64,000 bases of DNA from Parabacteroides sp. 52. GTDB taxonomy: Bacteria; Bacteroidota; Bacteroidia; Bacteroidales; Tannerellaceae. A program made the translations under genes and the position numbers. Location of the stretch: assembly GCF_010500925.1 (NCBI RefSeq), contig NZ_QVMG01000008.1, forward strand, positions 1-64,000. The letters are read 5' to 3'. This document shows, piece by piece, positions 52,938 through 63,200 of this stretch (the first letter of the stretch is position 1; each line of letters begins with the position of its first letter). Under the pieces are notes generated by a model that made no database searches, was not told the origin of the DNA, and saw only the letters and a list, made by a program, of their open reading frames with translations.

Positions 52938-54749
52938 ATGAAAAAGAGACTATTAGTATGTTTTGCCCTGGTTTTAGCCATAGGTGCACACGCTCAGTGG
53001 AAACCCGTAGGTGATAAACTAAAGACCAAGTGGGCGGAAGAGATCAATCCGAAGAATGTCTTACCAGAATATCCGCGTCCGCAGATGGAACGTTCTGACT
53101 GGGTGAACCTGAACGGGGAATGGGAGTATACTATCCAAACGAAAGGGGCGGTAGAACCTGTTGCGTTTGAAGGGAAGATATTAGTCCCTTTTGCAGTAGA
53201 GTCATCTTTGTCCGGAGTACAAAAACAGGTAGGTGATAAAAACGAATTATGGTATAAAAGAAGTTTTACCGTACCGGCCAACTGGAAAAACAAAGACATT
53301 ATGCTTCATTTCGGTGCTGTAGACTGGAAGGCAGATGTATTTGTTAACGACATCCTGATCGGTTCGCATAAAGGTGGATTCACTCCATTCTCATTCAATA
53401 TCACCCCGTATCTGACAGGAAAGAATAATCAAAAGTTGGTAGTTCGTGTGTGGGACCCGAGCGAAAAGGGATATCAACCCCGTGGAAAACAAACCTCTCG
53501 TCCGGAAGGTATCTGGTATACTTCGGTGACAGGAATCTGGCAGACTGTATGGTTGGAGCCGGTAGCTACCGAACATATTACAGCGATTAAAGCCATTCCG
53601 GATATTGACAACGGAGCAATGGCTGTAACTGTTTCAGCTTCTTGTGGTTGCCCAACAAATATCATTGAGGTGAAACTCTTGGATAAAGGGAAGGTAGTAG
53701 CTACCGCGAAAGGGTTAGCCGGTAAAGAGATGCGTTTAGGTGTACAGAACCCGACATTATGGGATACAAACAATCCGTATCTGTATGACATGACTGTATC
53801 TTTGTCTAAGAACGGCAAAGTGGTAGATGAAGTAAAATCCTATACGGCCTTCCGTAAGATTTCTATGAAAAAGGATGAGAACGGTATTATGCGTATGCAG
53901 CTGAATAATAAAAACGTATTCCATTACGGTCCGCTCGATCAGGGATGGTGGCCTGATGGTTTATATACTGCTCCGACGGATGAGGCGTTGTTGTATGATG
54001 TTGTCAAGACCAAAGACTGGGGATTCAATATGATCCGTAAGCATGTGAAGGTAGAACCAGCGCGTTGGTATTATCATTGCGACAGAGAAGGTCTGCTTGT
54101 TTGGCAGGATATGCCAAGTGGGGATATGGGCAATCAATGGGCACCTCACCAGTACAACGCAGGAACCGACAAGAACCGTTCACAAGCTTCTGTTGCTAAC
54201 TTCTACCAGGAATGGAAAGAGATTATGGATTTCTGTATCTCCAGCCCATCAGTGGTGGTATGGGTTCCATTCAACGAAGCCTGGGGGCAATTTGATACGG
54301 AAAAGGTAGCGGAATGGACGGCCAATTACGATGCCTCCCGTTTGGTGAATCCTGCCAGTGGAGGAAATCATAGGGCTTGTGGGGATATCCTGGACTTACA
54401 TAACTATCCTGGACCGAAAATGTTCCTGTTCGATCCGCAACGCGTAAATGTGTTGGGAGAATATGGTGGCATCGGTTTGCCGATGGAAGGGCATTTATGG
54501 CAGACCGACAAGAACTGGGGCTATATCCAGTTCAAAGATAAAAATGCGGTAACGGCCGAATATGTGAAATATGCGAACGAACTGAAAGGTATGGTTGACA
54601 GAGGCTTCTCCGGAGCTGTATATACCCAGACAACAGATGTAGAAGGCGAAGTAAACGGTTTGATGACTTATGACCGTAAACAGATCAAGATCAATGAGGC
54701 GGATGTGAAGAAAATCAATCAGGAAGTTATCAATCAATTATCTAAATAA
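52938..54749 (+). CDS. Glycoside hydrolase family 2 protein (beta-galactosidase/glucuronidase-like), secreted
   Basis: This 603-aa protein has a signal peptide (MKKRLLVCFALVLAIGAHA), a jelly-roll sugar-binding domain (about 50-210, LNGEWEYTI, WYKRSFTVP, VFVNDILIGSHKGGFTPF), an immunoglobulin-like domain (about 212-305) and a TIM barrel. Acid/base Glu447 lies in VPFNEAWGQ and nucleophile Glu508 in LGEYGG. It cleaves a terminal beta-linked sugar; whether galactose, arabinose, glucuronic acid or other cannot be read. It likely acts with the two GH43 enzymes on the same periplasmic oligosaccharide. Confidence 0.92.
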   Translation: MKKRLLVCFALVLAIGAHAQWKPVGDKLKTKWAEEINPKNVLPEYPRPQMERSDWVNLNGEWEYTIQTKGAVEPVAFEGKILVPFAVESSLSGVQKQVGDKNELWYKRSFTVPANWKNKDIMLHFGAVDWKADVFVNDILIGSHKGGFTPFSFNITPYLTGKNNQKLVVRVWDPSEKGYQPRGKQTSRPEGIWYTSVTGIWQTVWLEPVATEHITAIKAIPDIDNGAMAVTVSASCGCPTNIIEVKLLDKGKVVATAKGLAGKEMRLGVQNPTLWDTNNPYLYDMTVSLSKNGKVVDEVKSYTAFRKISMKKDENGIMRMQLNNKNVFHYGPLDQGWWPDGLYTAPTDEALLYDVVKTKDWGFNMIRKHVKVEPARWYYHCDREGLLVWQDMPSGDMGNQWAPHQYNAGTDKNRSQASVANFYQEWKEIMDFCISSPSVVVWVPFNEAWGQFDTEKVAEWTANYDASRLVNPASGGNHRACGDILDLHNYPGPKMFLFDPQRVNVLGEYGGIGLPMEGHLWQTDKNWGYIQFKDKNAVTAEYVKYANELKGMVDRGFSGAVYTQTTDVEGEVNGLMTYDRKQIKINEADVKKINQEVINQLSK

Positions 54750-54809
54750 GGTGGATGCCGGTTTATTCCATCTGCCGTGAAACACCGGAAAGATAGAAAC
54801 TGAATAATA

Positions 54810-54867
54810 AAAAATCCGGTCATTCATAAGCTTTTCATTTGGGAGCTTTTGAATGACTGGATTTTTT
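54810..54867. terminator. terminator of the GH43-GH2 operon
   Basis: AAAAATCCGGTCATTCATAAGC pairs with GAGCTTTTGAATGACTGGATTTTTT (one small bulge), giving a long stem with T tract on the plus strand, about 60 nt after the GH2 stop codon. Confidence 0.85.
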
Positions 54868-54947
54868 ATACCCTATAATTAGGTTTATGCAAAAGGAGAT
54901 CACCCCGGAAATCAAAGGGGTAGGATCAAGAACCTGGATAAATTTGA

Positions 54948-55035
54948 CTGTCGACGATCGTCGACAGTACTGTTGATAGCTATCAACAGTATTGTCCATA
55001 ATTATCAACAGTACTGTCGATAGCTATCAACACTA
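54948..55035. repeat. 88-bp array E: four 22-nt palindromic units, divergent sequence
   Basis: Units are at 54948-54969, 54970-54991, 54992-55013 and 55014-55035. Units 1 and 2 are perfect 20-nt dyads (CTGTCGACGATCGTCGACAG; CTGTTGATAGCTATCAACAG), and units 3-4 are imperfect. All linkers are TA. Base content differs from arrays B-D but unit length, number and dyads are the same. Right flank TTCTCAGCGGTTTTGACTT resembles array B's. The rest of 54750-55159 holds the operon terminator and nothing else I can support. Confidence 0.9.
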
Positions 55036-55159
55036 AAATTCTCAGCGGTTTTGACTTATCCTGAAGTTGGTTGTCACTTTTAGTCCCCCCCTCTCTGAAA
55101 CATTTCATAAGATTCCAGGGAGATCTGCCAAGTAACAAGGGAGAGAGTGTTAAACTCTC

Positions 55160-55471
55160 TTAGGCTTCACCCGGTATGCCGCCCAGGGGAGGCATAAAGT
55201 CGTCGAAGTTGGCTGTTTTATCTCTTTGCTGTTGTCCGTCAAACTGGGAGATATTATCCTGTAAAGCCCCTAACAGCCGTTTGGCATTATCAGGAGTGAG
55301 GATGATCCGGCTTTTGACTTTGGCCTTGGGTACTCCGGGCACGATGCGGATAAAATCCAGGATAAATTCGGAGGAGGAATGGGATATTATTGCCAGGTTG
55401 GCGTATGTGCCTTGTGCCATCTCTTCGGATAGCTCTACTTGAATCTCATTAGGTTGTTTTTTGTTTTCCAT
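55160..55471 (-). CDS. DUF3467 domain-containing protein
   Basis: This 103-aa cytoplasmic protein (ATG 55471, MENKKQPNEIQVELSEEMAQGTYANLAIISHSSSEF) matches the DUF3467 family in length and sequence (DFIRIVPGVPKAKVKSRIILTPDNAKRLLGALQDNI). Its function is unknown. The longer frame to 55588 adds a non-conserved hydrophobic extension and is not chosen. It lies after rpoC, a placement I recall in other Bacteroidales. A canonical promoter at 55713-55744 could give it a leader of about 235 nt, and a closer -7 (TATATTTG, 55512-55505) is an alternative. Confidence 0.88.
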   Translation of the reverse strand: MENKKQPNEIQVELSEEMAQGTYANLAIISHSSSEFILDFIRIVPGVPKAKVKSRIILTPDNAKRLLGALQDNISQFDGQQQRDKTANFDDFMPPLGGIPGEA

Positions 55472-55712
55472 ACGTTCTTCTTTTGATGATTTGTTTTTTG
55501 CAAACAAATATACGCATTTAGAAGAATGGATAATGATAAAGAGGGGTATAAAAGTGAAACGACCACCTTCACAGGCAGTCGCTTCCATGTTGTGTTTTTA
55601 ATTCTCAATTCTTTAGACCAATGTAAAAATACTTTTGTGTTTAAATAATAATCTATTAAAACGTTTTTTTCAAGTTTAGATACATAGTGCTAATATCTAT
55701 CACTAGATCGAA

Positions 55713-55744
55713 CAAAAGTACAGAGTTTTATACGAACAGCCAAA
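55713..55744 (-). promoter_or_regulatory. promoter between rpoC terminator and DUF3467 gene
   Basis: On the minus strand TTTG (55744-55741) and TACTTTTG (55720-55713) are separated by 20 nt, a canonical Bacteroidetes promoter. Transcription would start near 55706. The gene-free part of 55472-55830 otherwise contains TTAATTCTCAATTCTT words (about 55598) and the rpoC terminator. Confidence 0.5.
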
Positions 55745-55777
55745 TATTCTAAGAAAATTCTATACATGAAATAAAAA

Positions 55778-55809
55778 AAGAGCTACCGGAATTGGCTCCG
55801 GTAGCTCTT
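55778..55809 (-). terminator. terminator of rpoC
   Basis: AAGAGCTACCGGA and TCCGGTAGCTCTT form a 13-bp perfect stem around ATTGGC, with T7 on the minus strand, 22 nt after the rpoC stop codon. Confidence 0.92.
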
Positions 55810-55830
55810 AAATACCTATATAAAGGCTTC

Positions 55831-58800
55831 TTATTCGTTTTCCATTGAGCTGAAATCAACGACTGTCTTACGGTTAGCCATGATACGCTCAAATTCATCT
55901 TTTGCTCCAACAACGAGTTTATCAAACTCACGTTGACCGGTACCGGCAGGGATTAAGTGTCCGCAGATTACGTTTTCTTTCAAACCTTCCAAACGGTCAA
56001 CCTTTCCATTGATAGCAGCTTCGTTCAATACTTTGGTTGTTTCCTGGAAGGAAGCAGCCGACATAAAGCTGGTGGTCTGCAGGGCAGCACGGGTGATACC
56101 TTGAAGGATCTGGTTGGCTGTAGCAGGAACTGCATCACGTACTTCTACCAGTTTCAAGTCACGACGTTTCAACATACTGTTTTCATCCCGAAGTTTACGG
56201 GCGGTCACAATTTGTCCGGCCTGCATGGTTTGTGAATCACCGGCATCAAGCACTACTTTTTTGCCCCAGATACGATCGTTTTCATCCATCACATCCAGTT
56301 TATCCACTACCTGTTGTTCCAGGAAGCGGGTATCTCCCGGATCGACGACTTCTACTTTACGCATCATCTGACGCACGATCACTTCGAAGTGTTTGTCGTT
56401 GATCTTCACCCCTTGTAGGCGGTATACGTCTTGTACCTCATTCACAATATATTCCTGAACGGCTGTAGGGCCTTTGATAGCCAGGATATCTGAAGGAGTG
56501 ATTGCTCCATCTGATAAAGGCATACCTGCACGGATATAGTCGTTTTCCTGAACCAATAATTGTTTGGATAATGGAACCATGTATTTCTTCACTTCACCCA
56601 ATTTAGAGGTGACTGTGATTTCACGGTTACCCCGTTTGATCTTACCGAATCCAATTTCTCCGTCGATTTCAGAAACAACAGCTGGGTTGGATGGGTTACG
56701 TGCCTCGAACAATTCTGTTACACGAGGCAAACCACCGGTGATATCACCTGTTTTACCAACAGCACGTGGAATCTTAACCAATACTTCACCCGCTTTCACT
56801 TCATCGCCGTTTTCTTTCACGACGTGTGCTCCCAGGGGTAATGAATAGTTTTTCAGGTGATCACCCTTCTCATCAACGATATGCGCAGCCGGAGCTTTTG
56901 TCTTATCTTTGGATTCGATGATAATCTTTTCCTTCAAACCTGTTGTTTCGTCACTTTCTACTTTGTAAGTAACGTTTTCTATTACGTTTTCAAATTCGAT
57001 CTTACCCGATACTTCCGAAACGATAACGGCGTTGAATGGGTCCCATTCAATAATTACATTTCCTTTTTTCACCTTGTCTCCACTCTTGAAGAAGAGTTTA
57101 GAACCATAAGGAATATTATGTGTGAGCAATACAATGTTTGTATTGGGGTCAACGATACGCATTTCAGCCAGACGGCTAACAACTACTTGGTGTTTTTTAC
57201 CGCCTTCAACAGCTTCAACAGCGCGAAGTTCGTCAATTTCAAGGATACCATCGTATTTAGAAATGATACTGTTTTCGGTGGCGATGTTAGAAGCAATACC
57301 CCCTACGTGGAATGTACGCAATGTCAACTGTGTACCCGGTTCACCGATAGATTGTGCAGCAATAACGCCGACAACTTCTCCTTTTTGAACCATTCTTCCG
57401 GAAGCCAGGTTACGGCCATAACATTTGGCACATACCCCCTTCTTGGATTCGCAGGTAAGAACCGAACGGATCTCTACGCTTTCAATAGGTGAGTTTTGAA
57501 TCATCTCTGCCGCATCTTCACGGATTTCTTCACCGGCGTTAACAATGATTTCACCTGTTAATGGGTGTTGAATATCGTGAACAGATACACGACCCAGGAT
57601 ACGTTCGTACAGCGAAGCGATTACTTCTTCGTTATTTTTCAATTCTGTACAGATCAATCCACGCAATGTACCACAGTCTTCTTCGTTGATGATCACATCA
57701 TGAGATACGTCAACCAGACGACGGGTCAGGTAACCGGCATCAGCCGTTTTCAAAGCGGTATCCGCCAAACCTTTACGAGCACCGTGCGTAGAGATAAAGT
57801 ACTCCAACACAGACAATCCTTCTTTAAAGTTCGAGAGGATCGGGTTTTCAATGATCTGACCTCCTTCAGCTCCACTTTTTTGCGGTTTGGCCATCAAACC
57901 ACGCATACCGGATAACTGACGGATCTGTTCTTTAGAACCACGGGCACCGGAATCCATCATCATGTATACGGAGTTGAATCCATCGTTGTCTTCAGCCAAT
58001 TTCTTAATAAGGATATTCGAAAGTTTGCTGTTAACGTGGGTCCATGTATCGATGATCTGGTTGTAACGTTCGTTGAAGGTGATGAATCCCATGCTATAGT
58101 TAGCCATGATTTGTTCTACTTCAGCATCTCCTTCTTTTATCAATATTTCTTTTTCAGCCGGGATGACAACGTCAGCCAGGTTGAAAGATAATCCTCCCTT
58201 GAAGGCCATCAGATATCCCAGGTTCTTAATATCGTCAAGGAACTGAGCGGTACGAGCTACTCCACATACCTTAATCACGTTACCGATGATATCACGCAAC
58301 GATTTTTTACCTAAGATTTCGTTGATATAACCTACTTCTTTTGGCACGAATTCATTTACCATTAAGCGGCCGACAGAAGTTTCTATCATTCTCTTTATGG
58401 TATTTCCTTCTTTGTCTACATCGTTCACATAGACTTTGATTGGAGCATGGATAGAGACTTTACCTTCGTTATAGGCAATTGTTGCTTCTTCCGGTCCGTA
58501 GAAAGTTAATCCTTCTCCTTTGCTACCTTTGCGCATCTTGGTGATGTAATACAAACCAAGCACCATATCCTGTGAAGGAACGGTAATAGGAGCCCCGTTA
58601 GCCGGGTTTAAGATATTGTGTGAAGCAAGCATCAACATTTGCGCTTCCAGAACCGCTTCATTGCCTAAGGGCAAGTGTACAGCCATCTGGTCACCGTCAA
58701 AGTCGGCGTTGAATGCCGTACAAGCCAACGGGTGCAACTGGATTGCTTTTCCTTCAATCAATTTCGGTTGGAATGCCTGGATACCTAAGCGGTGCAATGT

Positions 58801-60111
58801 AGGTGCACGGTTCAGTAACACAGGATGTCCTTTCATTACATATTCCAAAATATCCCAAACAACGGGTTCTTTACGGTCTACAATCTTTTTGGCTGATTTC
58901 ACCGTTTTTACGATACCGCGTTCGATCAATTTACGAATAACGAAAGGTTTATAAAGTTCGGCTGCCATGTTTTTGGGCAAACCACATTCATGCATTTTTA
59001 GTTCAGGACCAACGACGATAACCGAACGGGCTGAGTAGTCCACACGTTTACCCAATAGGTTCTGACGGAAACGACCTTGCTTCCCCTTCAAGCTGTCTGA
59101 AAGAGATTTCAACGGACGGTTGGCATCTGTTTTTACAGCACTTGATTTACGAGAGTTGTCAAACAAGGAGTCTACCGCTTCCTGAAGCATACGTTTTTCA
59201 TTACGTAAGATTACTTCCGGAGCCTTAATGTCGATCAGACGTTTCAAGCGGTTGTTACGGATAATCACACGACGGTACAGGTCATTTAAGTCGGAAGTCG
59301 CAAAACGTCCCCCATCCAGTGGCACCAATGGGCGCAATTCGGGTGGAATTACAGGCACTACTTTCACAATCATCCATTCCGGTTTGTTACGACCACGAGA
59401 TGCACGGAAAGATTCAACCACCTGTAAACGTTTCAAGGCTTCATTCTTGCGTTGTTGGGAAGTATCTGTACTGGCACGGTGACGTAAGTCATAGGAGAGT
59501 GAATCCAGATCCAGACGAGCCAATAATTCGTAGACTGCTTCCGCTCCGATCTTTGCAATGAATTTGTTCGGATCGGTATCTTCCAACATTTGGTTTTCTT
59601 TGGGTAGGCTATCTAAAATATTCAGATATTCTTCCTCAGATAGGAGATCCAACTCAGTAACGTCTTCAACTGTTCCTGCTTGAATCACTACATAACGTTC
59701 ATAATAAATGATAGAATCCAGTTTCTTGGTAGGTAAACCTAACAGGTAACCGATTTTGTTCGGCAATGAACGGAAATACCATATATGCGCTACAGGGACC
59801 ACCAAATGGATGTGTCCCATACGTTCACGACGTACTTTCTTTTCTGTAACTTCTACCCCGCAACGATCGCAGACAATTCCTTTATAACGGATGCGTTTGT
59901 ATTTACCGCAATGACATTCGTAGTCTTTGATCGGACCAAAAATGCGCTCGCAGAACAAACCGTCACGTTCAGGTTTATACGTACGATAGTTAATCGTTTC
60001 CGGTTTTAGTACTTCACCGCTTGAGTTTTCAAGAATCTCTTCTGGAGAAGCTAAACCGATTGTGATCTTTGAAAAGTTACTTTTTATCTTATTTTCTTTT
60101 CTAAAAGCCAT
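55831..60111 (-). CDS. rpoC: DNA-directed RNA polymerase subunit beta'
   Basis: This 1426-aa protein carries the N-terminal zinc site [23 protein letters not shown], the catalytic [14 protein letters not shown] loop binding the active-site magnesium, the bridge-helix region ([23 protein letters not shown]), and the second zinc site ([17 protein letters not shown]). It contains the trigger loop and C-terminal regions of typical Bacteroidetes length. It follows rpoB by 118 bp, a gap with an inverted repeat, and ends at a strong terminator. Confidence 0.98.
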   Translation of the reverse strand: MAFRKENKIKSNFSKITIGLASPEEILENSSGEVLKPETINYRTYKPERDGLFCERIFGPIKDYECHCGKYKRIRYKGIVCDRCGVEVTEKKVRRERMGHIHLVVPVAHIWYFRSLPNKIGYLLGLPTKKLDSIIYYERYVVIQAGTVEDVTELDLLSEEEYLNILDSLPKENQMLEDTDPNKFIAKIGAEAVYELLARLDLDSLSYDLRHRASTDTSQQRKNEALKRLQVVESFRASRGRNKPEWMIVKVVPVIPPELRPLVPLDGGRFATSDLNDLYRRVIIRNNRLKRLIDIKAPEVILRNEKRMLQEAVDSLFDNSRKSSAVKTDANRPLKSLSDSLKGKQGRFRQNLLGKRVDYSARSVIVVGPELKMHECGLPKNMAAELYKPFVIRKLIERGIVKTVKSAKKIVDRKEPVVWDILEYVMKGHPVLLNRAPTLHRLGIQAFQPKLIEGKAIQLHPLACTAFNADFDGDQMAVHLPLGNEAVLEAQMLMLASHNILNPANGAPITVPSQDMVLGLYYITKMRKGSKGEGLTFYGPEEATIAYNEGKVSIHAPIKVYVNDVDKEGNTIKRMIETSVGRLMVNEFVPKEVGYINEILGKKSLRDIIGNVIKVCGVARTAQFLDDIKNLGYLMAFKGGLSFNLADVVIPAEKEILIKEGDAEVEQIMANYSMGFITFNERYNQIIDTWTHVNSKLSNILIKKLAEDNDGFNSVYMMMDSGARGSKEQIRQLSGMRGLMAKPQKSGAEGGQIIENPILSNFKEGLSVLEYFISTHGARKGLADTALKTADAGYLTRRLVDVSHDVIINEEDCGTLRGLICTELKNNEEVIASLYERILGRVSVHDIQHPLTGEIIVNAGEEIREDAAEMIQNSPIESVEIRSVLTCESKKGVCAKCYGRNLASGRMVQKGEVVGVIAAQSIGEPGTQLTLRTFHVGGIASNIATENSIISKYDGILEIDELRAVEAVEGGKKHQVVVSRLAEMRIVDPNTNIVLLTHNIPYGSKLFFKSGDKVKKGNVIIEWDPFNAVIVSEVSGKIEFENVIENVTYKVESDETTGLKEKIIIESKDKTKAPAAHIVDEKGDHLKNYSLPLGAHVVKENGDEVKAGEVLVKIPRAVGKTGDITGGLPRVTELFEARNPSNPAVVSEIDGEIGFGKIKRGNREITVTSKLGEVKKYMVPLSKQLLVQENDYIRAGMPLSDGAITPSDILAIKGPTAVQEYIVNEVQDVYRLQGVKINDKHFEVIVRQMMRKVEVVDPGDTRFLEQQVVDKLDVMDENDRIWGKKVVLDAGDSQTMQAGQIVTARKLRDENSMLKRRDLKLVEVRDAVPATANQILQGITRAALQTTSFMSAASFQETTKVLNEAAINGKVDRLEGLKENVICGHLIPAGTGQREFDKLVVGAKDEFERIMANRKTVVDFSSMENE

Positions 60112-60120
60112 ATTCCTTCA

Positions 60121-60219
60121 AATTGAAAATTGAAAATTGCTTTACGTTTCGCTAGGCGAACGTTGTTTGAAAATTAAGAATGAAAAACAGCCTATGAGAT
60201 AATCTCCTGTTTTTCATTC
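60121..60219. repeat. rpoB-rpoC intergenic repeat and hairpins
   Basis: The spacer contains AATTGAAAATTGAAAATTG words (60121-60139), the snap-back ACGTTTCGCTAGGCGAACGT (60144-60163) and a 13-bp perfect stem GAATGAAAAACAG / CTGTTTTTCATTC (60178-60190 with 60207-60219). On the minus strand the last stem lies just after the rpoB stop codon (60230) and before rpoC. It may act as an attenuator, processing site or mRNA stabiliser. Confidence 0.7.
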
Positions 60220-60229
60220 TCTCTTATAT

Positions 60230-63200
60230 TTAGTCCAGAGTGAAACTCAAACCAAGTCCTCTGAGTTCATGAAGCAATACATTCAATGATTCAGGGATTC
60301 CCGGTGTTGGCATAGGATCACCTTTCACGATTGCTTCATAAGCTTTTGAGCGTCCGACAACATCGTCCGACTTGATTGTTAGTATTTCTTGAAGGATGTG
60401 AGCCGCACCGAATGCTTCCAGTGCCCAAACTTCCATTTCCCCAAAACGTTGTCCCCCGAACTGGGCTTTACCACCTAAAGGTTGTTGGGTGATCAAAGAG
60501 TACGGACCGATTGAACGGGCGTGCATCTTATCATCTACCATGTGACCCAGTTTCAGGAAGTAAGTAACACCTACTGTCGCTGGTTGGTCAAAACGTTCTC
60601 CTGTACCTCCATCATATAAGTACGTTTTACCGTAGCGTGGAATACCGGCTTTGTCTGTCCATTCGTTCAGGTCATCAATAGAGGCACCGTCAAAAATAGG
60701 AGTAGCGAATTTAACATCCAGGCTTCTTCCTGCCCAACCCAATACAGCTTCAAAGATCTGTCCCAGGTTCATACGAGAAGGTACCCCTAGTGGATTCAAA
60801 CAGATGTCAACAGGTCTTCCGTTATCCAGGAACGGCATATCTTCCTGACGGACAATCTTGGATACAATACCTTTGTTACCGTGACGTCCTGCCATCTTAT
60901 CACCTACCTGAATCTTACGTTTTTTCGCAATGTATACTTTCGCCATCTGTACAATACCTGTTGGTAATTCATCTCCGATAGTAAGGTCGAATTTCTTACG
61001 TCTCAGTTCAGCATCCAACTCTTTGTATTTTTTCAGATAGTTCAGGATTACCTGTTTGATCAGTTCGTTTTTATCATTGTCGGCGGTCCATTTACTTACC
61101 TGTATAGCGCTATAATCAAGCTCTTCCAGTGCCTTGCGGGTAAATTTGGCTCCTTTCAGAATCACTTCGGTGTTCATGTAGTCTTTCACACCCTGTGATG
61201 TTTTACCGTTTGTCAATACAAGCAGTTTTTCGACCAACTGATTTTTCAGATCGGCTAACTTTTCTTCGTACTCTTCGTCCAGCTTCGGCAAAATCGCTTT
61301 GTCGGTCAGACGGGATTTCCGTTTCTTCACCGCTTTGGAGAAAAGACTGGTATCAACAACAACACCCCGCAAAGAAGGAGTTGCTTTCAAAGAAGCATCT
61401 TTCACATCTCCGGCTTTATCACCAAAGATAGCACGCAATAATTTTTCTTCCGGAGAAGGATCGGATTCCCCTTTGGGGGTAATCTTACCGATCAGGATAT
61501 CTCCCGGTTCGATACGTGCTCCTACGCGTACAATACCTCTTTCGTCCAGGTCTTTGGTTGCTTCTTCACTTACGTTCGGGATATCAGATGTCAACTCTTC
61601 CATACCGCGTTTGGTTTCCCGTACTTCGAGGATGTATTCATCTACGTGTACAGATGTAAAGAAGTCTTCCCGCACCATGCGTTCGTTCAATACGATCGCA
61701 TCCTCATAGTTGTATCCTTTCCAAGGCATATAAGCCACCATCACATTACGTCCGAGGGCTAACTCGCCATTTTGAGTCGAATAACCTTCCGTGAGGATAT
61801 CTCCGGCTGTAACGCGTTGACCAACGACACAGATAGGACGTAAGTCCACGGTTGTGCTTTGGTTCGTTTTACGCCATTTAGGAATAACATATGTTTTAAT
61901 CGAATCTTCGAAGCTTACGAAATCTTCATCTTCGGAACGATCGTATTTGATTTTTATCGTTGTAGCGTCTACGTATACTACTTCACCGTCACTTTCTGCG
62001 GTAATTTGTGTACGTGAATCTTTTGCAACTTGTTTTTCAATACCTGTACCCACGATAGGAGCATCGGCATGAATCAATGGAACTGCCTGGCGCATCATGT
62101 TAGATCCCATCAATGCACGGTTCGCATCGTCATGTTCCAGGAAAGGAATCAAAGAGGCTGCGATAGAGGCAATCTGCGTCGGAGAAACGTCCATCAAATC
62201 TACTTCAGCAGGCGGAACGACAGGGAAATCAGCTTCAAATCTTGATTTAACCTTGTCGCGGATAAATTTACCCTTTTCATCCAATGGAGCATTTCCTTGG
62301 GCAACAGTCATCTTTTCTTCTTCTTCGGCTGTGTAGTAGTCCAATCCTTCTTTAGAGAAGTCTACCTGTCCGTCTTTTACTTTACGGTAAGGGGTAGATA
62401 TAAATCCTAAATCATTGATTTTGGCGTATACACAAAGAGAAGAGATCAAACCGATGTTCGGACCTTCCGGTGTTTCAATCGGACAAAGACGACCGTAGTG
62501 TGTATAGTGAACGTCACGTACCTCAAAACCGGCACGCTCTCTAGACAAACCACCCGGTCCCAGAGCAGACAAACGACGTTTGTGTGTGATCTCGGCCAAT
62601 GGATTGGTTTGATCCATAAACTGCGACAAAGCATTGGTTCCGAAGAATGAATTGACAACCGAAGAAATAGTCTTCGCATTGATCAAGTCGATCGGAGTAA
62701 ATACTTCATTGTCGCGTACGTTCATACGTTCGCGTACGGTACGTGACATACGTGCCAGACCGATACCGAACTGATTATATAATTGCTCACCCACCGTACG
62801 AACGCGACGGTTACTCAAGTGGTCGATATCATCCACAATTGTTTTTGAATTTATCAGTTCAATCAGATACTTGATAATTTCAATGATATCTTCTTTGGTG
62901 AGTACCTTTACTTCGTCACTGGTGGTAAGACCTAATTTCTTATTGATTCTGTAACGCCCTACTTCCCCTAAGTCATACCGTTTTTCAGAGAAGAACAAGT
63001 TGGTGATTACTTCACGTGCACTTGCCTCATCTGCCGGTTCTGCATTACGTAACTGTCTGTAGATATAGAGAACGGCCTCTTTCTCCGAGTTACTTGGGTC
63101 TTTCTGTAAGGTGTTATATATAATTGCATAGTCGGAGAGGTTTTGATCTTCCTTATGTAACAATACATACTGAGTGCCTGAATCCAGGATCTCTTCTATA

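Noticed and set aside
15904-55035. The 22-nt arrays as CRISPR
   Set aside because: Units are adjacent without unique spacers, are only four per site, are themselves palindromic, and no cas genes are present.
55472-55588. 39-residue extension of the DUF3467 protein
   Set aside because: The family is about 100 aa and starts near MENKKQPNEIQVELSEE; the extension is hydrophobic and not family-like.
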